From assembly GCA_036362985.1 (NCBI GenBank), contig JAYGXS010000001.1:77634282-77698281 (forward strand): a DNA stretch of 64,000 nt. Direction: 5' to 3'. Source of the stretch: Ligula intestinalis (lineage: Eukaryota > Platyhelminthes > Cestoda > Diphyllobothriidea > Diphyllobothriidae). Positions 11,250 to 20,845 of the stretch are shown here, piece by piece (positions within the stretch are counted from its first letter, which is position 1; the number at the start of each line of letters is the position of its first letter). A program made the translations under genes and the position numbers. The notes below the pieces were generated by a model that was given only the letters and a program-made list of their open reading frames with translations, was not told the DNA's origin and searched no databases.

Positions 11250-14200
11250 GGACGTAATTGTTTTGCTTCAGAGAAGTTAGTGGATACTTCAGCGAACATG
11301 TTGGCACGTAAGTCTGTTCTGGTCAAACCTCGTCTTAAAAATGTGCACGGACAGGAACATAACAATGTTCGCAGACAGAGCATTCCATGCCAGAATTACC
11401 TTCTTAGAGAAAAAAAGAATATTCTTGGGTCAAGCCTTGCCTCAGTCACACGTAATTTGAGGTTGTCTTCGCGGCTTGCAGTAGCCGCCAGCTCCAAGAA
11501 GTCGTTGGATTCGAGGCAACAATCCTGACCCCGCAGCATGATAAATGTCTATATTAGGTCACCGCGTAGCTACCTGTAATCCAGAGGAAGCAATTTGAGA
11601 TTGACCAAGCGTGTCTCTTAAGGGAGGTACCCGTGACCTCTTGCTAATTTGGTTGCGCATCGTTGAACCCTTTCAATGGTTTACGGTCTTTCACTGTCCA
11701 AATTCTCCAGGCTTTGATGCCAAATTCCAATTGGGGTCGCACGAACATCCCAAAGTGCTTGCCAAGGGCCACTTCATCGAAGGTAGCAAGGGCGCGCTTG
11801 ATGAGATACAAGCTAGAAATTGCGGATTTGGTCACGGTTTGGGTGAAGGTGTCATTCACTCCCCCAGATCCTTCTGGTTCTGCCGAAGCGCACTGTGGTA
11901 CAGTTGGCCACATTGAATAGAGGAGCCAGTGGTTCCACCACTGCTCGAGTCGATGCAAATTTGCCTGTAGATTTTATTCATAATCTTCGTTGCATATTAC
12001 CTTCCAAAGTTTTAATTCATCTGCAAACATCACGATTTAGCAGTTTAATCCGCTTTTGCAGTCATCAGTGTATATAAGGACAAAAACAGGGTCTAGAACT
12101 GAACCCTATGGAATCCCGCTTTCAAACGCCACCGTCACCACTGCCAACTGCTGATCACTAAGGCATACGGTCAAAGATCAGGAAGGAGAAGGTCAAGAAG
12201 TTTTCGATCCACTGTAAAAGGCTCCCCTATAAGGCTGCGCTTGCATACGAGACATTGGCGAAGAACAGAATCAAATGCCTTCTTGTAGTCTACGAAGACT
12301 GTGTGTGCCGTATTTCCTTCATCAAACGCTCAGGTCCATCGTTCTAGACAAGAAAGCAAATTGATCAAGCAGGATCTTCCTTTGCGGAATCCGTGCTGCT
12401 CGTCGGGGGGGGGGAAGTTGATGGTACTCCATAATTTACATCAACTCGAGTTTGAGTATTCGCTCCATTATCTTGTAAGATATTGAAGTGAGGCTGACCG
12501 GTCTGTAGTTGTTTGCGGGCACCCAATTACCTTTTTCATGAATGGGTGAAATACACGCTGCCTTCTAATCAGGTGGCAATTGTCCTGTATTAAAGGAAGC
12601 TCGAAAGAGTAAGTACAGGGGTTCCGCCAACTCTATAACTAGCCCTTTCAACAGCTTTACAGGCTATTCATCCGGATCTGATGACTTCGCTTCTTGGCGC
12701 TGTAGAAAATCTCGTAGAACAGTAGCTTTCTTGAGGGCAACCAAGTCTACGGTCGGAATCTTATTCACACCGAGGTTGACGGCGTTTAACGCAACCTCTA
12801 TATTAAACACCAACTGAATAAAAACTGGATGTATGGCCAGCCTCTTCGTCGTTCTCGCAAAGTTCTGCACCGTCGTCTGTTTTTAACAAAGGAATATGGC
12901 CCCAATTTCCAGTGCATTGCCTTATGTCATTGTTGAAATGCTTTGAATTTTTTACTGCACGGTTTACTAGGTTACTCGCGAAGCTCTGGTAGTTTTTGTA
13001 CAAGGCACTTTACCCTATTTCTCTGCGCCTTGTACCTATTGTGTGACTCGGGTTTGCTTTATCCTTCGTTTGTGGTTAACTTGTCTCTTTACTGTGGTTG
13101 TTAGCCACCGGGGCCTGTTTGTTACTTATTCTTCCGAAAAACGGCCGAATTCGGTAATAAGTCCATGTAATACGGTTTTAAAAGACCATCAATCACAGAA
13201 AACGCACCCGGTAAATGTTTCGTTCCAGTCTATGCCACGCATTATGGTTTTCATTTGAATAAAATCTCCTATTTTACATGTTGCCTCTGATTATCACACA
13301 GAGAAGAATGATTTCTCTCACTGTAGTACTACATGGTAACTTTTGCCGAGAGCAGATGAACAACTTACGACGTCCACGCTGTCAGGCGCCTTTGATGGTA
13401 GATGGTCTAGGCAATTGGCTTGTTACCCTTCGCGTAGTCTGGTCAGAGATAAAACGTGCTGCGTTAGGAAGGATTTATTTACTGTACGTAGGAGTTGACG
13501 ATAAAAAGTTACTTCTGAGCCGGACGCAGAACTCAGATTCCAGTCGATATGTGGAGCGTTTAAGTCGCTCATAATCATAACATCGGACCTCATAGCAAAT
13601 GCTTCGACTTCCTCTATCAGACTAGTATCTGACTGTGGGTTGTTCGATGGTGGGTGGTACGCCTACAGGATGTCACGAGCTCGTGACCCCAGTGTTCTAA
13701 TGGTGAGCCATATGGCCTCTACATTGTACGCAAGCTTTTGAGTTTTGCCTGACATGAGCAGGCCATGTCTAAAATAAGTAAGCGCACTTCATCTTGACGC
13801 CCGGTTCTATCGTTTCGGAACAACTGAAAACCATACAGCATCTTCCCAAGCGTCTACCTCAGTGGACAGCCATGTTTCTCTTAAAGAGATGACATCTAGT
13901 ACCACTTGGCATACGTGGATCCTAAGATCGTCTAATTTAGAGAGCAGGTTTTGGGCATTGGTGTTAATGCATTTACGTTTCATTGTTCGTTGGAATGCGG
14001 CTGTGTCAGTAAAGTTTTTGCCGTCATTGGAGGTAATACGCGCTAGTTAAAATACCTTATATATTTTGAATTATCTTCCCATCGGAAATTGTCAGGCTTG
14101 TCTCGCCCTTTTTAACTCTCGATTGTAATTCTGTGACAATTTCTCGGCGTTTCAGCCACTCCGCTAGGGAATAGTCCGATGAAAAAAACCTCCATATACG

Positions 14201-14300
14201 AGTGACGAAAGTCGTTTTTTTGCGATGGAATCAATTTGACATGATCCTTTCTTTAGGTGCCTTCAAACCTTTTCCCGATCCGAAATAATTTCGGAACTGT
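11250..14300 (-). pseudogene. Family A non-LTR retrotransposon copy A2 (ORF1 end, EN, RT)
   Basis: Reading from right to left, the end of ORF1 is visible at 14,280-14,060 (LKRREIVTELQ.RVKKGETSL.I.DGK), matching the ORF1 end of the 52-56 kb copy. An APE-type endonuclease follows: NAQNLLSKLDDLR, then ETWLSTEV, YHPPSNNPQSD and DLNAPHID at about 13,990-13,550. Then comes the RT, with NWVPANNYRPVSLTS-type fingers (~12,530), ESGIP.GSVLDPVF.LIYTDDC (~12,100) and the catalytic box MFADELK. In that box the second aspartate codon is GAA (12,016-12,018). The C-terminal MFVRPQLEFGIKAW lies at ~11,730, and WNALS to LRRGLTR near 11,380-11,300. Stops and frame changes throughout show it is dead. Confidence 0.82.
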
Positions 14301-14469
14301 AAATGTTTCACTTGGCGTAATTTGGCTGTCTGCTGTGTTTTGTTGGTGTGCATTAAATTTAGCTTTGAGGTAACCGCAGCTAGCGTTCAACTCAATGCAC
14401 CTGTTGATGCATGCCTCGTGTGAGTGCATTGCTTTCAGGAATTCACAGCCTTTTCTAGCTAGACAACTG
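14301..14469. other. Junction between LINE A2 and Penelope-like fragment
   Basis: This short stretch lies between the 5' side of the reverse LINE copy and the Penelope-like 3' part. I see no clear feature in it. Confidence 0.4.
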
Positions 14470-15172
14470 CCAACAATCCCGGGTCATGTAGCCGAAAGAC
14501 CCACTGTCACGGTAGGAAACGGCTGGAGTCGTTTACTGGATCTGGTGTAGTTGTGGAAAAAGCAACTACGTCGGAAAAACCGGGAGATTACTCCGGACGC
14601 GAATGGCCGAACATGCAGTGGCGGTGAAAAAAAAGACGCCAACTCCCAGGTTGTAGCTTATTCAATGGGACCCGGCTATATTTTCAAGTTTGACGAGGCC
14701 GAAATCCTCGCAAGAGGTGCCAACCGTGTGAGCCGCGAGCTGCTCGAGTCATGGTCCTCAGGCCCCCAGTTCATCAACAAGCGCAACGATTTGGCGTTCC
14801 CAAACGCTGTACTGAGAAATTTCCTGAGCAAGAAAATCAGTCACGTGGGAAGGACTGGACGCAACAACAACTCTGACGACAGTGGGCATAATTGTCGCGC
14901 AATTATCAAACACGCGACCGACGCGGACAAGAACGCTGTGGCAATTAATGAGCAATCACCGCACCAATTGAGACCTCAAGTGGTGGCTACAGGAACTTAA
15001 AATTATAGTACGCATGCGGGTGACCGCTACAAACTATAAATACCATACAATCTGTGCATGCATCACCCCTTATCTGCGCATGTCTCAGACTTGTTTACGA
15101 TTACCCATGACTAAGGATTCCCGACGGAATCCGAAACGTCAGGACAATAAAACTCTTGTTCAAGTGATGGTT
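14470..15172 (+). pseudogene. Penelope-like element C-terminus with GIY-YIG endonuclease (copy P1)
   Basis: The frame starting near 14,500 gives PKDPLSR, a stop, then ETAGVVYWIW and CSCGKSNYVGKTGRLL, with RTRMAEH after it. This is the GIY-YIG nuclease of Penelope-like elements (the tyrosine of the GIY half in VVYWI, the YIG half as YVG). The frame shifts in an A8 run (about 14,627-14,634). The alternative frame then carries DANSQVVAYSMGPGYIFKFD, EAEILARG and RELLESWSSGPQFINKRNDL to a stop at 14,998-15,000. The nuclease nicks DNA to start reverse transcription in active elements. No RT domain is present, so only the 3' end remains. It differs clearly from the second Penelope-like element at 18-20.8 kb. 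Confidence 0.85.
15115..15140 (+). ncRNA. Hammerhead-like stem II / GAAAC module (remnant)
   Basis: A perfect 7 bp hairpin ggattcc-cgac-ggaatcc (15,115-15,132) is followed at once by gaaac and gtc. This is the order of stem II, the GAAA core and the cleavage triplet in hammerhead ribozymes of Penelope-like elements. The upstream CTGATGA core is not intact: the sequence there reads catgactaa. It is therefore a candidate remnant only, supported by its place in the 3' UTR of a Penelope-like element. Confidence 0.4.
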
Positions 15173-15236
15173 TCTTCTTCTTCTTCTTCTTCTTCTTCTT
15201 GTTCTTGTTCTTGTTCTTGTTCTTCTTCTTCTTGTA
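15170..15236. repeat. TTC/TTG trinucleotide-type microsatellite
   Basis: This is a run of ttc triplets that changes to ttcttg units and back. It directly follows the Penelope-like 3' UTR and probably forms the tail of that insertion. Confidence 0.9.
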
Positions 15237-15289
15237 AACTGCTTCCTGGAACTCGGATATTCTCCTCTGTTGACAACTTCATCTTCAGT

Positions 15290-15350
15290 GTAATAATGAT
15301 ATTGTTTGCTTTACATTTATAGGGTCCTCAAGGGCATTCCTTGCCTGCAA
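15290..15350 (+). repeat. Solo LINE family A 3'-end-like sequence
   Basis: The block ttgctttacatttatagggtcctca-agggcattccttgcctg resembles the 3' terminus of the family A element at 56,652-56,696 (ttgcgttacattaatagggtcctca, ggggcatttcttgcc). No RT precedes it here, so it is a solo tail or the tail of a non-autonomous partner. Confidence 0.5.
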
Positions 15351-15720
15351 GCCTTCAATGTACATATACCATTTGTTGAAGTTTTTGTTTTCACGGTAAC
15401 GCGTTACACTCTCACTGTTGTGAATTACGTTATCAATAGCGAACATTTTGTTCCTATTGTTGTTCTTCTCCACTAGACGGTGCAGGTAATCGATTTCGTC
15501 ATATCGAGGGTAGTGTGCTCGGCTTTTCTTGACGTGTTCTTAGCGCCGGATTGCATCATACATAATTTATGGTGGAGTAGGTCCATAAACTTATCGGGCG
15601 TGCGTCGATAGTGCAGCCAGCTAAGGCAAGGATCACGGTTGCCTCTTAGTTTTACTAGTTTTCTAGTTCCTTCGAAATGAACTCCAAAAGGGCTGATCAT
15701 GCTGGTGTCTTATATGTATG
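15351..15720 (-). pseudogene. Unidentified coding-like remnant
   Basis: I do not recognise the family. On the minus strand, two frames give protein-like sequence. The first (15,700 to about 15,580) contains FEGTRKLVKLRGNRDPCLSW and ends in a basic/aromatic stretch HHKLCMM. The second begins with MYDAIRR, passes an in-frame stop into EHVKKSRAHYPRYDEIDYLH, and continues with RLVEKNNNRNKMFAIDNVI to FNKWYMYIE near 15,350. One frameshift near 15,565 and one stop separate them, so this looks like a broken gene or exon remnant of about 115 residues. Its 3' end abuts the LINE-like tail at 15,290-15,350. Confidence 0.35.
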
Positions 15721-18029
15721 TGCAATCGCACTGAGGACAGTTTGGAGTCGAGTCGACACTGCTAGTTGTGAGACGGTGGAAGAAAGATGTAAAGGTGAAG
15801 ATGGTGGCACAACAGAGCATTGGGAGTGATCTGTTTGCGTTTGGAGTGGGAAGGACGGTAACAGTCTTCGCCGTTGTCAAGGGACTTGCCATAGAGATTG
15901 ATAAATCTTGACCTATTTACCTTGTCTTATAGACACTTACAGTGTAGCCTGGCTCCCAAAGCCAAAAGCAGAGAATACCGCTATATGTCTCAGCCTTTAA
16001 TGAGGTAGACAGCGTACATACAGCACAGCTAATATCGTCACCGGACCAGTGACAGTGTCAGCCTTCATCCAGTTTATTTACTCCGCCGGGCGCAGAGAGT
16101 ATGTGGATGTGACGAGTCAGTGATGACAGAACTATGTATCGATGTGACGGCCTCGCAAGCAGGAGTATGAGACACACGAAAAGGCACAGCTTGGCACGTG
16201 ATTTAAGCAACCCGCAGTTGACAGGCGTAAGCGGTGGCACTACCGGCCATGAGAGCATGAAGCTGAAACCTACTGCCCCAGTCTCAATATAAGTTGGTTG
16301 ACAATATCCACAAATCGAATGATACATGTGAGAAGACAGTGACGTAAGACCTCGTCACATAGTCCTTACTACCAACAAGTTGAAACATTGAAATCCATGG
16401 GGTGGAAGGTTGTCGATTTACGAGGTAGCGCAATCGGAGAGCCAGAAAGCAATGCCCCATCTTATTGTGGCCGATATAGTGTTCACTTAATTGGGACCCG
16501 AGCGGCCACCATTTGCTGCTTAGTGCAATCCTGGTAAACNNNNNNNNNNGTGCTGAGTGTTTATCGCGCCAGCCATCTACACCCTCCCTCATCCCCAGTC
16601 TTATTGACTTTGTCTTTACACCGGATACGGAGGAGGGAGTGGCGACCGAGTGGGTAGATTCTGTGCAAGTCTGCCTTGACTCCTGTTTTTCTCTCGCACG
16701 AATTCTCTGCGTTGCTCCTGCTTGCTGTTGCTTTCGTGTTGCTTGCCCAATGATTTTTTCAAGAAACTTATTGTTACGCAAACGCAGCCCAAGCTGCGGC
16801 TCCTAAATTCTAACGGTATGAAAGTCATGGTCGTTCTTCAAAAAAAGCCAATTGCGATAAATCAAGTAATATTAAGTTTTTTTAGAAAAACCAGCCTTTT
16901 TACAAAAGCGGAAAATTCCGAAATAGTAGAAATCGGGCGTACTAGGTAAACGTACATAAGTTTAAAATGAACATGAAGTACATGCAAAACCACCAAGTGA
17001 ATAAAGCAGCATAAGTATAATTACTGGGGAAATTAATCGTTTCGGGAAATTTTGGGATGCATAGGATTCCATATTACGTCCGATTTAATGTATGGCTGTT
17101 ACCGAGCAGCGCTAACTTCCAGTATGCATTCCAACACTGTTTCACGAGAGCTGCTAGTTGTTAATTGCGTTTATACATTACCTGAGATACGTTGGACTAA
17201 GGCAACCAAACCTTAGCTTGATTTTGCCGATTGGGAGGTCCCGGGACATGTGCGGACATGCCGGCCAGTGACTTATAAACTAAAAGGGAATTGTCAGATG
17301 TAATCGTAATCGTACAATTTTTTATACTCTAAGAGAAATTTTCTTCTGTCAGATTTCTTCGTAATCATTTCGGGATTTCGATTCCGACGAGGTTTGGATT
17401 ATCTTTGAAATGATGATGAACATTTTACGATTTTTACTGGCTTCAGTTGATTGACTTTTAATAAGACTGATATTCTACGTGCTTACAAAATCTTCAAAAT
17501 AAGCTATTCCTTAAAAGCATCTCCCTAAATAGTGAGTTTTTAAACATTCATTCTTCCGCAGCTGTCTGCTTGGGTCATGGTTTTAGAATCACCCAAACAT
17601 GTCAACTCCTTACCGAGGGCAATGAACGTCCAAAACAAAACTGGAGAATGAACATTCCTTATGTTAATTTAAATATTTTCTATTACAAGTTACCTGTTGA
17701 AAAGCGCTTTAATTATATATTTCGATGTCGAATACTTGTGTACTTTGCTTAGTTGAAGAAAGATTCAAGATTAACATGGGACCTTTTAGTCAGCTTTTTG
17801 ATTTCCCTAAAAACTAGGGATACTTCTTCTACTGAATATGAAAGGACTCACTTTTCTATACATATCGGGGCAGTTTTCAGTATATTTGTTTTTTTTTCTA
17901 CGCTCAGTTTTAAGATAGCAAATGCAGGGTAGAGTGGCAGAATACCAACAACCATTTTGAGTAAACTATTAACCTTCTGCCAGCTCCTTTTCAAGTTTTT
18001 CTATTCATTCAGATAGAAAATTTAGGGGC
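15721..18029. other. Spacer with assembly gap
   Basis: I can support no gene here. A run of ten N at 16,540-16,549 marks an assembly gap. The GC content is mixed to about 16,800 and AT-rich afterwards. Open frames over the gap are not meaningful. Confidence 0.6.
16540..16549. other. Assembly gap (10 N)
   Basis: These are ten undetermined bases. The true gap length is unknown. Confidence 0.99.
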
Positions 18030-18167
18030 ATTCTGTAATTTATCATTCGTTATTCTCTTTATGCAGCGACTGGAAGCGGCTGATGAGCGCTCGCGAAATT
18101 TATGCTGCCATTAACTTCTGCTACACACGCTGTCTTCAAATTTGTACCTGGGGAACGATGTTTCGAA
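18030..18167 (+). repeat. Left pseudo-LTR of Penelope-like element P2
   Basis: It starts at attctgtaatttatcattcg and runs to gatgtttcgaa, matching 20,708-20,845 at about 93% by eye. It leads directly into the coding region (FEFLKLHLPLDTIKSLERLL). Confidence 0.9.
18064..18132 (+). ncRNA. Hammerhead ribozyme motif, left pLTR (weakened stem III)
   Basis: The core CTGATGA is at 18,080-18,086, stem II gcg-ct-cgc at 18,087-18,094 and GAAA at 18,095-18,098. Stem I pairs agcgg (18,075-18,079) with ctgct (18,118-18,122). Beyond an internal loop, cagcg (18,064-18,068) pairs perfectly with cgctg (18,128-18,132). The predicted cut is between 18,117 and 18,118. Compared with the right copy, stem III carries two changes that break pairs. 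Confidence 0.8.
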
Positions 18168-20532
18168 TTTCTGAAGCTGCACCTCCCTTTGGACACCATC
18201 AAGTCTTTGGAAAGACTTTTGAAACTATGATGTCGAATAACGAAAGAAAACATGCGAATTGAATTTCTACAGAACTGTTTAAATCATAAGGAATACCCTA
18301 CTACGGTTTACAAAATCTTTCGTCGTGGGAAGTTACGCCCGACATTTTAAAATCTGGACCGGCTGACACAGTCTAAAATAGAAGACTCGATGCAGTTGTT
18401 AGATGACAACAAATCTCGCTTGCACCAGACGAACCATATTCTGGACAAGATAAGTTTCTACTGCTGGTCTATATTTTTGAAGCACGCTTACATCATACAA
18501 AATAAGACTAGAGAATCATACCGTCTTAAGTTAATGAAATCACTTTGTAAGAAACCTACAGAAGACATTTTCCTCTCAAACACAGATGAACTTATTTTGA
18601 ATCTATCTGATATTAAACTTAACAAACTTCAAACAGAGGCACTTTCATTGGGACTTGATTTTCGCGTTCCACCTAAACGAATTGATGCAGTTGAAGTGGA
18701 AGCACAATTTGAGGACCTTAACTCCCAACTCACTGACCTAAAACCAAGATCCAAAGACGAATTGGGTTGGCTAAAAGCTTAATTTGTTGATATTGCTTAC
18801 CAATATCGTCGAACGCCAATAACACAATGCTCACCATTAACCAAGGAACATCTTATTGCTCTATCTGCTCTGAAACACCACAAAGACATAGTAATTTCTA
18901 AACCTGACAAAGGGAATGGTGTTGTCATCCTCAATCGCAAGGATTATGTAAAGAAAATGGAAACTATCCTAAATGATTCTAGCAAATTTCGTCTAGAATC
19001 ACAATGAAGAGAGGAAACCAAGGCATTGGAAGAGTCCACCTGGAAGATCATCAAGCTTTTGATGGATAATAATTTGTTAGACACCAAAACAGGACAATAT
19101 TTAAAACCCAAAGGTTCCTATATTCCGCGACTATACGGATTACCTAAAACTCACAAAAAGGATATCCCTTTACGACCTATCATTTCCATGTCCAATTCAC
19201 CATTTCACAGACTAGCGCGTTGTCTAGTAAAAGAACTAGAACCAATTCGCAATCGATTCTCTACGCATACGCTGAGAGACAGTTTCCAATTTGTCGATGA
19301 AATTAGTCATCAAAATAGTGCAGGCAGATATATGATACCTTTGGACGTTGAGTCACTATTTACCAACGTGCCCCTGGATGAAACAATTGATATCATTTGT
19401 GCATATGCTTCTGAAACTCGCCTGCCCCTTGACATATTACGAGTCATTAAAATTATGTACAAAGAATGTTCAGTTCCTATTTAATGGCCAACTGTATAGA
19501 CAAGTTGACGGAGTGGCAATGGGTAGTCCTCTTGGTCCTACCTTTGCAGATATATTTATGGGTCACCTCGAAGAAAAAGTAACTTCCTTATTGAAAAGTA
19601 CAACACTCTATAGAAAATATGTGGATCACATCTTTGCAATTGTTAAAAACATAAAGGAAGCTAAGAAACTACTGTTAACAATGAACAGTTTTCATCAAAA
19701 AATGAAATTTACGATGGAAGTGGAACGTGGAAACCAGTTTTCTTTCTTAGACGTTCACATGACTAGGCAGAAAGATGGCTCTATAACGCGTAGAGTTTTC
19801 CATAAGAATACATGGAGAGGGCAGCATTTGCATTATCTAAGTTTTGTCCCCTTACAATGGAAACGTAACTTAGTTTGCACCCTCTTCCGGAGGACAAGCA
19901 AAATCTGCTCAATGGATACACTGGATGCAAAAACTGCCACCCTCAAGGAAACTCTTCTCATGCGTGGTTATCCAGCTCACTTTATTGAAAAGAATAGCAA
20001 ACCCTTACGGCAAAAGGTTATAGAACAATCAGCTCCGAAAAAGCCTGTTTTCATTTCCTTGCCATTTAAGGGAGACAACACCTTAAACACCATCTTGAGA
20101 CGTTTACGAAATACCATTGAAAGGACCTAATTTGCAGCTGAGCTTGTATTTTGCAACTCGGTGAAGACCCTTCCTATTCCAACTGCGAAAGATGCCTTGC
20201 CGTTGTATGCCACTTCTAATGTTGTTTACCAATTTACATGTACTCGCGGATGCAAGCACATAGGACGAACACAACGGCAATTGGCAGCCAGAGCAAAAGA
20301 GCACTTGCCGAGTTGGTTATTAAGACAGGAGAATAGGACTCCCCGTTCGTCTATTACTGAAAACCTATTGAATACGGGTCATTCTGTTGACCCTAAAACA
20401 TCCTTCCGAGTACTTGTTAGGGCACGAACAACTCGTATCTTACGCTACATGGAGGCAGCATACATAAGGCGGTTTAAACCTGACCTATGTAAACAACTGG
20501 AGCATGTGGTGAACCTAACCCTGCCGTGGTAG
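18161..20532 (+). pseudogene. Penelope-like reverse transcriptase with GIY-YIG endonuclease
   Basis: The conserved N-terminal region runs from FEFLKLHLPLDTIKSLERLL through LNKLQTEALSLGLDF and ALKHHKDIVISKPDKGNGVV. The RT fingers and palm follow: PRLYGLPKTHK, LRPIISMSNSP, YMIPLDVESLFTNVPLDETI, then VDGVAMGSPLGPTFADIFM. The catalytic box reads YVDH at 19,618-19,629 instead of YVDD, and the next block is FSFLDVHMTR. A linker leads to the GIY-YIG nuclease (VVYQFTCTRGCKHIGRTQ, QLAARAKEH) and the C-terminal RILRYMEAAYIRR, ending at 20,530-20,532. Stops near 18,781 and 19,004, a frameshift near 19,484 and a stop at 20,128 show that it is dead. Host enzymes of this type reverse-transcribe their own RNA at a nicked target. 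Confidence 0.92.
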
Positions 20533-20707
20533 CACCGGCTCCTTGTTTACCCAACCCCTTCCCACATTTTTGCCTTAAATGTTTTTGCCTTAGACAATTT
20601 ACTGCTTTTTTTGCTGCCCACAATGTTTGAATTCCTACTTTATTGATTGCCTCTTGGCTAACTCAAGTGACCTTGATGTTTTGGATCGATTTTTCTGCAT
20701 GAATTCA

Positions 20708-20845
20708 ATTCTGTAATTTATCATTCGTTTTTCTGTTTATGCAGCGAGTGGAAGCGGCTGATGAGCGCTCGCGAAATTTATGGTGCCATTAAATTCTGCT
20801 ACATACGTTGTCTTCAAATTTGTACCTGGGAAACGATGTTTCAAA
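20708..20845 (+). repeat. Right pseudo-LTR of Penelope-like element P2
   Basis: It starts attctgtaatttatcattcg, 175 bp after the GIY-YIG stop codon, and stops matching the left copy after gatgtttcaaa. It is the 5' part of a second, truncated unit placed head-to-tail. Confidence 0.9.
20742..20810 (+). ncRNA. Hammerhead ribozyme (type I), right pLTR
   Basis: The core CTGATGA is at 20,758-20,764, stem II gcg-ct-cgc at 20,765-20,772 and GAAA at 20,773-20,776. Stem III pairs a-ttta-tgg with cca-ttaaa-t around a short tg loop (20,776-20,794, one bulged T). Stem I pairs agcgg (20,753-20,757) with ctgct (20,796-20,800, one G-U). An internal loop is followed by cagcg (20,742-20,746) with cgttg (20,806-20,810). 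The expected cut lies between T20,795 and C20,796. All invariant core bases are present, so this copy could still cleave itself. Confidence 0.85.

Larger units (their letters stand above)
18030..20845 (+). mobile_element. Penelope-like retroelement P2 with pseudo-LTRs
   Basis: A 138 bp direct repeat (18,030-18,167 and 20,708-20,845, nine differences seen by eye) flanks an RT plus GIY-YIG coding region. This is the partial head-to-tail tandem arrangement (pLTR) described for Penelope-like elements. Both repeats contain a hammerhead ribozyme motif, another known trait of the group. The coding part has stops, a frameshift near 19,484 and an altered catalytic box, so the copy is inactive, but the overall architecture is intact. 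Confidence 0.9.

Noticed and set aside
15173..15236. Tandem TTC/TTG units considered as a CRISPR-like or coding repeat
   Set aside because: It is a simple microsatellite; the Ser-repeat reading frame is an artefact.
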